A stretch of DNA of 64,000 nt from an uncultured Flavobacteriaceae bacterium (lineage in GTDB: Bacteria > Bacteroidota > Bacteroidia > Flavobacteriales > Flavobacteriaceae): NCBI GenBank assembly GCA_947494325.1, contig CANLUS010000001.1:372001-436000 (forward strand). The letters are read 5' to 3'. The number at the start of each line of letters is the position of its first letter. The first letter of the stretch is position 1. A program made the translations under genes and the position numbers. The notes under the pieces are model-generated. The model had not been told where the DNA came from. It made no database searches and saw only the letters and a program-made list of their open reading frames with translations. Of this stretch, positions 45,220-53,952 are shown piece by piece.

Positions 45220-45792
45220 ATGATGGAAATTCTTTATTTTTTAAGTACAATATGCCTGATTTTGTTTATGATCTTGGCCACATATGATGGTTTCTATCTT
45301 CATATTTTTAAATATGAACTATTTAATCGTCGCGAAAGTTCTTTAGAGCATAAAATTCATACGGTAAGAGCACTACTGTTTCCTATTATCGTTTGGTTCC
45401 TTTTTATAGACAACACGAATATTGGCTTTGGGATTGCCATGACTGCTGTTTTTGTAGATATAGTTGTTCTAGGTCTTGATGCGTATTACGAAAAAGATAG
45501 TCGATCATTTATGGGAGGATTACCGACCTTTGAATACATAATACATTTATTCGCCAATGGCTTTCATTTTGCCGCAATTATTTTAGCAATCGCAAGTAAA
45601 ATAACCATCACGAATACTAAAATACTACTCGTTCATTCAAACTATGCTAGCCCTGGAGGTGAATTAATACAATTTGTTTCAATCAATATCATTCCAGGTG
45701 CTATTATCCTAGCTATCCTTCATGTGCTATTAACTTTTCCCGTTGGCAAAACCAATTGGTATAATTTAAGAAGAAAAATAAGTTGTTGTTAA
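45220..45792 (+). CDS. Membrane protein of an arsenic-type operon, function unknown
   Basis: 190 residues from ATG 45220 (GTG at 45217 and ATG at 45223 are also possible). Five hydrophobic segments (about 4-24, 47-66, 73-90, 107-128, 155-180). Polar conserved-looking residues in the membrane zone: ATYDGFYLHIF, HTVRALLFPI, EYIIHLFANGFHFAAI, with several His, Arg and Glu; the protein ends in ISCC, a possible thiol metal-binding tail. I do not recognise the family. Its place inside the ars operon, 9 bp from the GNAT stop, suggests a role in arsenical handling. Confidence 0.75.
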   Translation: MMEILYFLSTICLILFMILATYDGFYLHIFKYELFNRRESSLEHKIHTVRALLFPIIVWFLFIDNTNIGFGIAMTAVFVDIVVLGLDAYYEKDSRSFMGGLPTFEYIIHLFANGFHFAAIILAIASKITITNTKILLVHSNYASPGGELIQFVSINIIPGAIILAILHVLLTFPVGKTNWYNLRRKISCC

Positions 45793-45803
45793 AATAAAAA
45801 ATT

Positions 45804-46295
45804 ATGAAAACACAGGAATTTTTAAACGTATTAAAAGAAAATGAACGCAAAGCGTTATTGTTCGAATATCAAGAAAACAAATTTGTAGATACAAACTATC
45901 ATATCACTGAAGTAAAAAACACTGTTATTGATTCGGTAGATTGCGGTGGAAAAACTGATCAATGGAATGAAACCATTATTCAGCTTTGGGAAAGTCCAGA
46001 AGAAAAAGGTAAAATAGGTTATTTAAAATCTGATAAAGCACTGTCAATTTTGGAAAGAGTGAATAGTATGCGTCCTCTCGATGAAAATGCGATTGTAAAG
46101 TTTGAATATAGCAATGCGAGTTTTCATAAAGCTCATTTAGAAGTGCAGCAAGTTGAAATTACGAATAGTAAAGTCATTGTACAATTATTTGTTTCTCAAA
46201 CTGACTGTAAAGCAAAAGAGACTTGTGGTGTTCCTGAAACAGTGTTAGTGAATGAAGAACAAAATTCTTGTGCTCCTGGGTCGGGTTGTTGTTAG
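45804..46295 (+). CDS. DUF6428-family protein of arsenic operons
   Basis: 163 residues, no signal peptide. It resembles the small DUF6428 family that sits in Bacteroidota ars operons: NTNYHITEVKN-like start (here FVDTNYHITEVKN), VDCGGKTDQWNETIIQLW and a Ser/Cys-rich end. Seven cysteines, including TDCKAKETC and the C-terminal CAPGSGCC, suggest As(III) or another soft metal is bound. Biochemical function unknown to me. 12 bp after the membrane protein gene and 37 bp before arsC. Confidence 0.75.
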   Translation: MKTQEFLNVLKENERKALLFEYQENKFVDTNYHITEVKNTVIDSVDCGGKTDQWNETIIQLWESPEEKGKIGYLKSDKALSILERVNSMRPLDENAIVKFEYSNASFHKAHLEVQQVEITNSKVIVQLFVSQTDCKAKETCGVPETVLVNEEQNSCAPGSGCC

Positions 46296-46331
46296 TAATA
46301 AACTTAATTATTATTCTTAATTGAATTCAAA

Positions 46332-46952
46332 ATGAAAAACCAATTATATCCAGAAATCGCAACTTTTATAAATACCTTAGAAGTCGCCAAAATTTCTGAA
46401 GAGCGTAAACTAATACTTCAAGAATTGATAGATTTTATCCAATCGAAAAAAAATGAGGGTAAAAAAATTGACCTAAACTTTATTTGCACTCACAATTCTC
46501 GCAGAAGTCACTTATCACAGGTTTGGGCTCAAACGATGGCATCACATTTTAACATTGAAATGGTCGCTTGCTATTCTGGTGGGACCGAGGCTACGGCGGT
46601 ATATCCAATGGTAATAGAAACCTTGAGAAAAACAGGATTTCAGATCTCCTCATCAGAATCGAAGGAGAATCCGATTTATGACATAAAGTTTGCAGAAAAC
46701 GAAACTGAAATCACCGCTTTTTCGAAAACATATGATGACACTTTCAATCCGTCTAAAGCTTTTGCAGCAATTATGACCTGTTCACATGCAGATGAAAATT
46801 GCCCATTTATTGTAGGTGCTGAAAAGCGAATTCCGATTAGGTACGACGATCCAAAAGCGTTTGATAATACATCTATCAAAGCGTTAAAATATCATGAACG
46901 AAGTACTCAAATTGCAACAGAACTTTGCTATGTTTTTTCAAGGATACAATGA
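46332..46952 (+). CDS. arsC: Arsenate reductase of the low-molecular-weight phosphatase type
   Basis: 206 residues. The phosphatase loop CTHNSRRS (Cys52, CX5R) is followed by Cys150 and Cys157 in MTCSHADENCPF, seven residues apart like the redox pair of thioredoxin-linked ArsC (Cys10/82/89 in S. aureus). The RYDDP segment supplies the general-acid Asp. It would reduce arsenate to arsenite. An extra N-terminal helical stretch (1-45) makes it longer than ArsC (131). Stop overlaps the aquaglyceroporin start (ATGA), coupling the reductase to its arsenite exit channel. Confidence 0.9.
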   Translation: MKNQLYPEIATFINTLEVAKISEERKLILQELIDFIQSKKNEGKKIDLNFICTHNSRRSHLSQVWAQTMASHFNIEMVACYSGGTEATAVYPMVIETLRKTGFQISSSESKENPIYDIKFAENETEITAFSKTYDDTFNPSKAFAAIMTCSHADENCPFIVGAEKRIPIRYDDPKAFDNTSIKALKYHERSTQIATELCYVFSRIQ

Positions 46953-47719
46953 GAAATTTCAATGAATATATTGGTGAATTAATTGGCACATTTTTATTGG
47001 TTCTCATAGGTTGTGGAGCCGTTGGACTCTCTATATTTTCTATATTTCTAACGAGTCTGCTTCACGTAGCCATCGTGTTCGGAATGGGCGTAAGTATCGC
47101 CATATTCGCGGTTAGGAGTATCTGTCCTGCTCATCTTAATCCTGCGGTAAGTATTGCTATGTGTTGTTCTAAAAAACTATCCGTGGTCAAGCTCCCAATC
47201 TATATCATTGCTCAATTTTTAGGAGCGTTGTTAGGAGCGCTCGTCCTATATATTGCTTTCGCGGAAACAATTACAGCATACGAACAATCGAACGAGATTA
47301 TTCGTGGTACCCAGGCTTCCGTTGCCACCGCCATGATGTTTGGTGAATACTTTCCGAACCCAAGTTATGCTGATAAGATTAGTGTTTCCCATATTTTCGC
47401 TTGTTTTATGGAAGGTATTGGCACCTTCGCACTCGTTTTTGTTATTTTTAGATTAACAAACAAGAAAGGACAGGTGCATCAACACTTAATACCTATATTC
47501 ATTGGATTAACAGTAACGCTTTTAATTTGTATGATTGCTCCTTATACGCAAGGTGGGTTTAATCCGGCAAGAGATTTTTCGCCGAGAATCATAGCCTATT
47601 TTACAGGTTGGAAATCAGTCGCTTTTCCAATACCAAATTTTAGCTTTTTTACCGTGTATATCCTCTCACCTATCTTAGGAGGTATAACAGCTTCATTGGT
47701 GAATCGTCAATTTAATTGA
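46949..47719 (+). CDS. Aquaglyceroporin, AqpS-like arsenite channel
   Basis: 256 residues from the ATG at 46949 (the frame opens at 46925, inside arsC). Six hydrophobic segments and both pore motifs are present: HLNPAVSIAM (first NPA) and GGFNPARDFSPR (second NPA followed by Asp, which marks the glycerol-conducting branch). In Sinorhizobium meliloti, AqpS in an ars operon lets arsenite leave the cell down its gradient in place of an ArsB or Acr3 pump. No pump is encoded here, so the same scheme is likely. Confidence 0.9.
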   Translation: MRNFNEYIGELIGTFLLVLIGCGAVGLSIFSIFLTSLLHVAIVFGMGVSIAIFAVRSICPAHLNPAVSIAMCCSKKLSVVKLPIYIIAQFLGALLGALVLYIAFAETITAYEQSNEIIRGTQASVATAMMFGEYFPNPSYADKISVSHIFACFMEGIGTFALVFVIFRLTNKKGQVHQHLIPIFIGLTVTLLICMIAPYTQGGFNPARDFSPRIIAYFTGWKSVAFPIPNFSFFTVYILSPILGGITASLVNRQFN

Positions 47720-47726
47720 GCTTCTC

Positions 47727-48740
47727 TCAAACGAGACTTTGTTGCCACTTCCAGGCAGAGGCTAACCCATCTTTTAACGTAAGTTCGGGATACCACCCAA
47801 GATCATTATTTGCGGAAGAAGTATCGGCATAAGCCTCGACAATATCGCCCGCTCTACGATCTACAATTTTATAGTTCACTTTCTGATTACTTACTTCTTC
47901 GAAAGCCTGAATGACTTCTAATACGGAGCTTCCTTTTCCGGTTCCAATATTAAACACTTCAAAAGAAGTTTTATTCTTTTCATTTAACAAGCGACACATG
48001 GCAACAATATGTGCTTTGGCTAAGTCAACCACATGAATATAATCTCTTATGGCAGTTCCATCAAAGGTAGGATAATCTCCTCCATAAACCGAAAGTTGTT
48101 CTCTTAAACCTATTGCAGTTTGCATCACATAAGGAATTAAATTTTGAGGCACTCCAACTGGTAATTCTCCAATTTTAGCACTTTCATGTGCTCCAATTGG
48201 ATTAAAATAACGCAGTGATACAGCATTTAAGTTGGACGCATTCGCTGTATCTTTAATAATACTTTCACCCATCTGTTTTGTGTTTCCATAAGGAGATTCG
48301 GCAGTTTTGAAAGGAGCACTTTCAGTAATTGGCATCATATCTGCCTGCCCATAAACCGTACATGAAGAACTAAAAATAAAATTCTCTACACCATTCACGG
48401 CCATTTCTTCTAACAAATAAATCAAGGACGAAATATTGTTATGGTAATATTTTAAAGGTTTATCAACACTTTCACCAACGGCCTTGGAAGCCGCAAAATG
48501 GATAATTCCAGCAATATTAGTATATTTTTTAAAGAAACTCTTAATTGCATTTTGATCTTTCAGGTCAATATTTTCAAAGAATGGTGTTATCCCAGTAATT
48601 AAGGCAATCCCTTCAAGTACTTCGATAGACGAATTTGATAAATCATCAATAACTACAACTTCAAAACCTTCGTTCTGAAGTTCTACGACAGTATGAGAAC
48701 CTATAAAGCCTAATCCACCCGTTACAACGATCCTTTTCAT
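47727..48740 (-). CDS. galE: UDP-glucose 4-epimerase
   Basis: 337 residues, usual length. NAD-binding GGLGFIGSHT (8-17), VVIDDLSNSS, SSSCTVYGQ and the catalytic YGNTK (YxxxK) in SPYGNTKQMGE, then the LRYFNPIGAH block. It interconverts UDP-glucose and UDP-galactose for surface polysaccharide or galactose use. 8 bp after the DegT aminotransferase gene, so the two are an operon. Confidence 0.95.
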   Translation of the reverse strand: MKRIVVTGGLGFIGSHTVVELQNEGFEVVVIDDLSNSSIEVLEGIALITGITPFFENIDLKDQNAIKSFFKKYTNIAGIIHFAASKAVGESVDKPLKYYHNNISSLIYLLEEMAVNGVENFIFSSSCTVYGQADMMPITESAPFKTAESPYGNTKQMGESIIKDTANASNLNAVSLRYFNPIGAHESAKIGELPVGVPQNLIPYVMQTAIGLREQLSVYGGDYPTFDGTAIRDYIHVVDLAKAHIVAMCRLLNEKNKTSFEVFNIGTGKGSSVLEVIQAFEEVSNQKVNYKIVDRRAGDIVEAYADTSSANNDLGWYPELTLKDGLASAWKWQQSLV

Positions 48741-48748
48741 AACGCTGA

Positions 48749-49903
48749 TTACTTTACGAAATCTAAAATAGTCTGCGTTATGTATTCGAGTTGTTCAGTG
48801 TCAAATTCCGTATGAATAGGCAAAGACATTACAGTGTTGACCAATTCATTTGTAACCTTAAAATCTTCTTCCTTATATCGGGCATCCGCATAGGCCTTCT
48901 GCTTATGCAATGGCACAGGATAATAGATCGCATTTGCTATTCCCTTATCATTTAAATGAGCTTGCAAATCAGCCCTATTCACACCATTCAGCTTCAATGT
49001 ATATTGATGAAATACATGACAATTGCAATCTGAGCAAAGTGTATCGGTGTTACATTTTCCTGTCTTCGGAGTACTAATTTTATCATTATTAGCGAAAGCT
49101 TTGTTATAAAAACTTGCCACATTTCTACGAGCATCACAATAGCTATCTAAGTGTGGCAGTTTTATATCTAAAACAGCCGCCTGAATTGTATCTAAACGTG
49201 AATTGACTCCAACAACATCATGATAATAGCGCTCATACATTCCGTGATTTACCATCCCTCTAAGTGTATGCGCCAAGGCGTCATCATTTGTGAAAATAGC
49301 CCCACCATCACCATAACATCCTAAGTTTTTAGATGGAAAAAAAGAAGTAGTACCAACGGTTCCAATAGTTCCTGCCTTTTTCTTCGTACCATCACTAAAT
49401 GTATAATCTGCACCAATTGCTTGTGCCGTGTCCTCAATCACAAATAGATTATGAGTTTTGGCTATTTCCATAACCGCCTCCATATTCGAACATTGCCCAA
49501 ATAAATGAACTGGAATTATAGCTTTTGTTCTTGGTGTAATTGCTTTCTTTAAAGCTTCAATATCAATATTAAACGTATCTGGGTCAACATCAACTAACAC
49601 GGGTGTTAATTTTAATAATCCTATTGTTTCTACGGTAGCAGCAAACGTAAAATCGGCGGTGATGACCTCATCTCCTGTCTCTAAACCAAGGCCCATCATA
49701 GCAATCTGTAAAGCATCTGTTCCATTCGCACATGGAATGACGTGTTTTACATCTAAATAATTCTCAAGATTCTTTTGGAATGATTTTACTTGAGGTCCAT
49801 TTATAAAGGCTGTGTTTTCAATAACCTCTAAAATTGCGGTGTCTACTTCGTTCTTTATCTTTGTGTATTGACCTTTAAGGTCTACCATTGGAATTTTTTT
49901 CAT
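48749..49903 (-). CDS. DegT/DnrJ/EryC1/StrS aminotransferase
   Basis: 384 residues. PLP-dependent sugar aminotransferase: ANGTDALQIAM near 60, VIEDTAQAIGADY, and the PLP lysine in SFFPSKNLGCYGDGG. It puts an amino group on a nucleotide-linked keto sugar, probably for polysaccharide. A cysteine-rich insertion, CNTDTLCSDCNCHVFHQY (about residue 296-313), carries five Cys and could hold a metal or be a loop specific to the group. Operon with galE. Confidence 0.92.
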   Translation of the reverse strand: MKKIPMVDLKGQYTKIKNEVDTAILEVIENTAFINGPQVKSFQKNLENYLDVKHVIPCANGTDALQIAMMGLGLETGDEVITADFTFAATVETIGLLKLTPVLVDVDPDTFNIDIEALKKAITPRTKAIIPVHLFGQCSNMEAVMEIAKTHNLFVIEDTAQAIGADYTFSDGTKKKAGTIGTVGTTSFFPSKNLGCYGDGGAIFTNDDALAHTLRGMVNHGMYERYYHDVVGVNSRLDTIQAAVLDIKLPHLDSYCDARRNVASFYNKAFANNDKISTPKTGKCNTDTLCSDCNCHVFHQYTLKLNGVNRADLQAHLNDKGIANAIYYPVPLHKQKAYADARYKEEDFKVTNELVNTVMSLPIHTEFDTEQLEYITQTILDFVK

Positions 49904-49930
49904 TTAGCTAATTTTCTTATTGATAACGAA

Positions 49931-49938
49931 CAAAAATA
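49931..49938 (-). promoter_or_regulatory. Promoter -7 box for the DegT-galE operon
   Basis: TATTTTTG on the minus strand matches TAnnTTTG, 28 bp before the start codon. Confidence 0.45.
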
Positions 49939-49987
49939 CAAATTATTTAAGTGCTGTTATCCTAAATTTATATTTTAGCATTCGCGA

Positions 49988-51241
49988 ATGTTTCTTTTAT
50001 ACAATATAGCAGTATACCTTGTTGGATTTTTATTAAAAATTATAGCTCTCTTTAATAAAAAAATCGACCTTTTTGTCTATGGTCGAAAGAACATTTTTAA
50101 GGAACTAACTGAACACTTCTCAGCCAAGGATAAAATTATTTGGTTTCATTGCGCATCCTTGGGTGAATTCGAACAAGGGAGACCTATAATTGAGTATCTT
50201 AAACAATCCAATCCAGAATTTAGCAATCATAAAATTTTGGTTACATTTTTTTCTCCTTCTGGCTTTGAAGTTCGAAAGAATTATAAGCATGCAGATCTGG
50301 TGACATATTTACCATTAGATACAAAAGCCAATGCTAAAAGATTCATAGAACTTGTAAACCCACAACTTGCAATTTTTGTGAAGTACGAATTTTGGCCGAA
50401 TATACTGAATGAACTCAAATCAAAAAATATCAATACTATATTAGTTTCAGGTATTTTCAGAAATAACCAAGCTTTTTTTAAATGGTATGGCACATGGATG
50501 AAAAAATCACTCCAAACATTTAGCCATTTTTTTGTTCAAAATGAGGCTTCTTTACAATTGTTGAACAGAATTAATTTACACAATGTTTCGATATGCGGAG
50601 ATACCCGTTTCGATCGAGTATTTGAAATCACAAAACAAGATAATCATGTAGATTTTATCGAAGATTTTAGCGCCCAAAAACATGTTTTAGTAGCAGGCAG
50701 CACGTGGAAAAAAGATGAAGAAATGCTTATAGAGTATATTAATAATCATGCGTCAAATAATGAAAAATTTATAATTGCCCCGCATATGATCGATCCTAAG
50801 AGCATTGCGAACTTAAAAAACAAAATAACCAAACAAACTGCCCTCTTTTCTAGCACCGATAAATCAATCCAGGCCCAAGTTTTAATAATCGATTCCATCG
50901 GCCTATTAACCAAGCTATATAGTACTGCGCAGGTCGCCTATGTGGGCGGTGGGTTTGGAGCTGGTATCCATAATATTCTAGAACCTGCAACATTCGGAAT
51001 TCCCATCGTCATTGGACCAAATCATTCTAAGTTTAAAGAAGCCAAAGATTTAATTAATTTAGGCGCTTGCCATGTTATTCATTCGTCAATCGAATTCAAT
51101 TCAATCTTGAAATCAATCTTTGATAACCAATCTAAAAGAGATAAAAAAGGAGAAATTGCGAAAAACTACGTTGAAAATAATACGGGAGCTACAAAACAAA
51201 TAATGAGTTATATTTTTAAAACAATTAATGACGATGCTTAA
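49988..51241 (+). CDS. waaA: 3-deoxy-D-manno-octulosonic acid (Kdo) transferase
   Basis: 417 residues, family length. N-terminal membrane anchor (5-24), the GT30 motif WFHCASLGEFEQGRP with its catalytic Glu (about residue 60), and the C-terminal nucleotide-sugar site YVGGGFGAGIHNILEPA and GPNHSKF. It adds Kdo to lipid A precursor at the inner face of the cytoplasmic membrane. Overlaps the Crp/Fnr gene by 14 bp. Confidence 0.95.
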   Translation: MFLLYNIAVYLVGFLLKIIALFNKKIDLFVYGRKNIFKELTEHFSAKDKIIWFHCASLGEFEQGRPIIEYLKQSNPEFSNHKILVTFFSPSGFEVRKNYKHADLVTYLPLDTKANAKRFIELVNPQLAIFVKYEFWPNILNELKSKNINTILVSGIFRNNQAFFKWYGTWMKKSLQTFSHFFVQNEASLQLLNRINLHNVSICGDTRFDRVFEITKQDNHVDFIEDFSAQKHVLVAGSTWKKDEEMLIEYINNHASNNEKFIIAPHMIDPKSIANLKNKITKQTALFSSTDKSIQAQVLIIDSIGLLTKLYSTAQVAYVGGGFGAGIHNILEPATFGIPIVIGPNHSKFKEAKDLINLGACHVIHSSIEFNSILKSIFDNQSKRDKKGEIAKNYVENNTGATKQIMSYIFKTINDDA

Positions 51242-51869
51242 AGAAAAAGTAACTTCAAACTTCAGTCATATTTTTGAGGATGATCTTATCAACGAAATTG
51301 TGAATGTTGGGATACTCAAAAAAGTAAAAGAAAATGACTTATTATTAGATATCGGTCAAAAGTTCGACATGATTCCACTTGTATTATCTGGAGCCATCAA
51401 AATAAGTCGCGAAGATGAAAATGGAGATGAGTTATCGCTATATTTTTTAGAACAAGGCGACACTTGTAATATTACGTTTGGAAGTGGGCTAAACTGTGAA
51501 CAAAGCAAGGTCAGAGGTATTGCAGAAAGAGATTCTGAGATTCTATTTATACCGCTTGAAAAACTTGAAGAATGGCTGATCACATTCAAATCTTGGCGTA
51601 GTTTCGTGATTAATAGTTATAACATAAGATTATCAGAAATGTTAGAAGCTATAGATACGCTGGCCTTTATGAAAATGGATCAACGTTTGTACAAACACCT
51701 TAAAGATAAGGTCAAGGTAATGAACAGTGTCATTCTGAATACAACGCATGAGCAAATTGCACAAGATTTAAACACCTCTAGAGTTGTGATTTCGAGACTT
51801 TTAAAACAGTTAGAGAACGAGAAAAAAATAAAACTATTTCGGAATAAAATTGAAGTTTTTTATTCTTAA
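51228..51869 (+). CDS. Crp/Fnr-family transcriptional regulator
   Basis: 213 residues. Cyclic-nucleotide-binding-like beta barrel (20-115) and a helix-turn-helix at about 165-190 (HEQIAQDLNTSRVVISRLLKQLE). Three ATG-type starts are possible (51228, 51234); both lie within waaA. The barrel lacks the FNR cysteine cluster; one Cys pair (DTCNITFGSGLNC) could sense thiols or sulfur species. A CRP-like palindrome lies just downstream, before the YeeE genes, which are the likely targets. Confidence 0.88.
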   Translation: MTMLKEKVTSNFSHIFEDDLINEIVNVGILKKVKENDLLLDIGQKFDMIPLVLSGAIKISREDENGDELSLYFLEQGDTCNITFGSGLNCEQSKVRGIAERDSEILFIPLEKLEEWLITFKSWRSFVINSYNIRLSEMLEAIDTLAFMKMDQRLYKHLKDKVKVMNSVILNTTHEQIAQDLNTSRVVISRLLKQLENEKKIKLFRNKIEVFYS

Positions 51870-51870
51870 T

Positions 51871-51886
51871 TGTAACATTAGTTGCA
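51871..51886 (+). promoter_or_regulatory. Candidate Crp/Fnr operator before the YeeE genes
   Basis: TGTAAC-ATTA-GTTGCA is a near-perfect dyad (one mismatch). It is centred about 40 bp upstream of the predicted transcript start given by a TAAATTCA box (51907-51914), the spacing of a class II activator site. Confidence 0.5.
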
Positions 51887-51931
51887 TTCTACAATTTTCA
51901 CTTCCGTAAATTCACACATTAAAAAAATAAT

Positions 51932-52489
51932 ATGGATTTTCTATTACAACCTTGGCCTTGGTATATAACTGGCCCAATGATATCATTGATTTTATTCTTA
52001 CTCTATTTTGCTGGTAAATCATTTGGTGTTTCTTCAAATTTAGAAACCTTATGTGCTATAGGTGGGGCCGGAAATTTCTTAGACTATTTCAAGTTTGATT
52101 GGCGAAAAAATAGTTGGAACCTTGTTTTCATTGTAGGAGCAATTCTTGGAGGATTTATCTCTTACCAATGGTTAACGCCTACGGAAGTTATTGCCTTGAA
52201 TCCTCAGACCATTCAAGAGTTATCAGCAATTGGCTTTGAACATGCCGGCGAATCATTTTTGCCAAATGAAATCTTTAGTATCGATGCCATTTTATCTATA
52301 AAAGGCTTTTTCATTCTATTAGGTGCCGGTTTTCTTGTGGGTTTTGGTGCACGATATGCTGGTGGATGCACTTCCGGACATGCAATCGTTGGTTTAAGTA
52401 ATCTAGAGTTACCTTCATTAATTTCTGTCATAGGATTTTTTATAGGTGGATTATTGATGACTTGGATATTAATTCCAATACTATTTTAA
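51932..52489 (+). CDS. YeeE/YedE-family transporter, N-terminal half
   Basis: 185 residues with about five hydrophobic segments. The pore motif GARYAGGCTSGHAIVGLS carries the conserved Cys that relays thiosulfate in TsuA/YeeE. Length is half of full YeeE (350); the second half is the next gene. Two-subunit YeeE pairs are common in Bacteroidota. Likely imports thiosulfate or a related sulfur compound. Confidence 0.88.
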   Translation: MDFLLQPWPWYITGPMISLILFLLYFAGKSFGVSSNLETLCAIGGAGNFLDYFKFDWRKNSWNLVFIVGAILGGFISYQWLTPTEVIALNPQTIQELSAIGFEHAGESFLPNEIFSIDAILSIKGFFILLGAGFLVGFGARYAGGCTSGHAIVGLSNLELPSLISVIGFFIGGLLMTWILIPILF

Positions 52490-52491
52490 TT

Positions 52492-52905
52492 ATGAAATAC
52501 GCAAAGTTTTTAATAATAGGAGCACTCTTCGGAATTGTATTAACTAAAGGGGAAGTTATTTCATGGTATAGAATTTATGAAATGTTCAAATTTCAATCTT
52601 TTCATATGTACGGGGTGATAGGCTCAGCAGTTGCTATTGGTGTTATTTTAATGATACTTTTTAAGCAAGGGATTATAAAATCCTATTTGGGCGAAAACAT
52701 TCGTGTTGCCCCAAAAAGAAAAGGTATTAGTCGTAATCTCATTGGAGGCACAATTTTCGGACTAGGTTGGGCACTTGCAGGTGCGTGCCCCGGGCCTATG
52801 TTTATCTTGTTAGGAAGGGGCGCAATTGCAATAAGTATTGTCATCTTGGGAGCATTGTTAGGTGCTTTTTTATATCATAGTGTTAAAAGTAAAATACCAC
52901 ATTAA
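52492..52905 (+). CDS. YeeE/YedE-family transporter, C-terminal half (DUF6691-like)
   Basis: 137 residues from the ATG at 52492, two bases after the preceding stop; the frame opens at 52462 within the upstream gene. Four hydrophobic segments and the second-half motif LAGACPGPMFILLG, whose Cys mirrors the one in the first half. Forms the complete channel with the neighbour. Confidence 0.88.
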   Translation: MKYAKFLIIGALFGIVLTKGEVISWYRIYEMFKFQSFHMYGVIGSAVAIGVILMILFKQGIIKSYLGENIRVAPKRKGISRNLIGGTIFGLGWALAGACPGPMFILLGRGAIAISIVILGALLGAFLYHSVKSKIPH

Positions 52906-52952
52906 TTCAGCGATTTCTTTTGTAACTTGCAGATAACTTTATTTAAGTTGGC

Positions 52953-53948
52953 ATGGAACGTTTAATTGATAAATTTGGTAGACAAATAAGCTATTTACGC
53001 TTAGCGGTTACAGATCGTTGCAACCTTCGTTGTCAATACTGCATGCCTGCACATGGAATAGATATTGTAGATAGAAAAGAGCTACTTACATTTAAAGAAA
53101 TGTATCGGATCACTCGTGTTTTAAGTGAACTAGGTGTAAATAAGGTGAGACTAACAGGTGGAGAACCTTTTGTCCGAAAAGACTTTGATAAATTTTTGGA
53201 AATGCTCTCGTTCAATGATTTGTTAGACGAAATTAATATTACCACCAACGGCGCTCTGATCTCTAAACATATTGCAAAATTAGAAGCGCTTAACATTGGT
53301 ACGATTAATTTAAGTATTGACAGCCTTAACCGAGAAAATTTTGCAAAAATAACCCGCAGAGACGTTTTTGAAGACGTATACCGCACTTTAGAAATTTTAG
53401 AAAAAAGTACTCTTCAATTAAAACTCAATGCCGTTGTTCAATCTGAAGTAAATACTCACGAATTACTTGATTTTATTGAACTTACCAAACACAAAAAAAT
53501 TGAAGTTCGATTCATTGAAGAAATGCCGTTTAACGGGACTGGTCAACGGGTAACAAAGGAAAACTGGAATTATACTAAAATTATAAGCCATATAAATAAA
53601 CATTATAAAAATATAACTCCAATAGACTCTCATAGATCTTCTACTTCTAAGAACTTTAAAATAGATGGATACCAAGGTTCCTTTGGAATTATCCCTGCAT
53701 TTACGAGAACCATTTGCAATGATTGTAACCGGATTCGAATTACAGCCACCGGAATGTTTAAAAATTGTTTGTTTGATGAGGGTGTTTTTAATGTGCGTGA
53801 TTTCATCCGTCAAGGAGCATCCAATGATGACTTAAAACAATTATTCTTATCAATTGTGAAAGAAAAACCAGAAAATGGTTTTATCGCTGAAGCGAATAGA
53901 AAAAGAAATAAAAAGGTTTCTGAAAGTATGTCTACTATAGGAGGATAA
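52953..53948 (+). CDS. moaA: GTP 3',8-cyclase (molybdenum cofactor step 1)
   Basis: 331 residues. Radical SAM cluster Cys23-Cys27-Cys30 (DRCNLRCQYC), SAM-contact GGEPFVRKDF, second iron-sulfur cluster in CNDCNRIRITATGMFKNC near residue 250, and the C-terminal Gly-Gly needed for activity (STIGG). Converts GTP to 3',8-cyclo-dihydro-GTP. First gene of the plus-strand Moco operon; moeA follows after 4 bp. Confidence 0.97.
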   Translation: MERLIDKFGRQISYLRLAVTDRCNLRCQYCMPAHGIDIVDRKELLTFKEMYRITRVLSELGVNKVRLTGGEPFVRKDFDKFLEMLSFNDLLDEINITTNGALISKHIAKLEALNIGTINLSIDSLNRENFAKITRRDVFEDVYRTLEILEKSTLQLKLNAVVQSEVNTHELLDFIELTKHKKIEVRFIEEMPFNGTGQRVTKENWNYTKIISHINKHYKNITPIDSHRSSTSKNFKIDGYQGSFGIIPAFTRTICNDCNRIRITATGMFKNCLFDEGVFNVRDFIRQGASNDDLKQLFLSIVKEKPENGFIAEANRKRNKKVSESMSTIGG

Positions 53949-53952
53949 GATT

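Noticed and set aside
51228-51241. Possible frameshift joining waaA and the Crp/Fnr gene
   Set aside because: Both proteins are full length with proper ends; the 14-bp overlap is an ordinary operon junction.
51932-52905. YeeE gene broken into two pieces
   Set aside because: Each half starts and ends cleanly and carries its own conserved Cys motif; two-gene YeeE transporters are normal in Bacteroidota.
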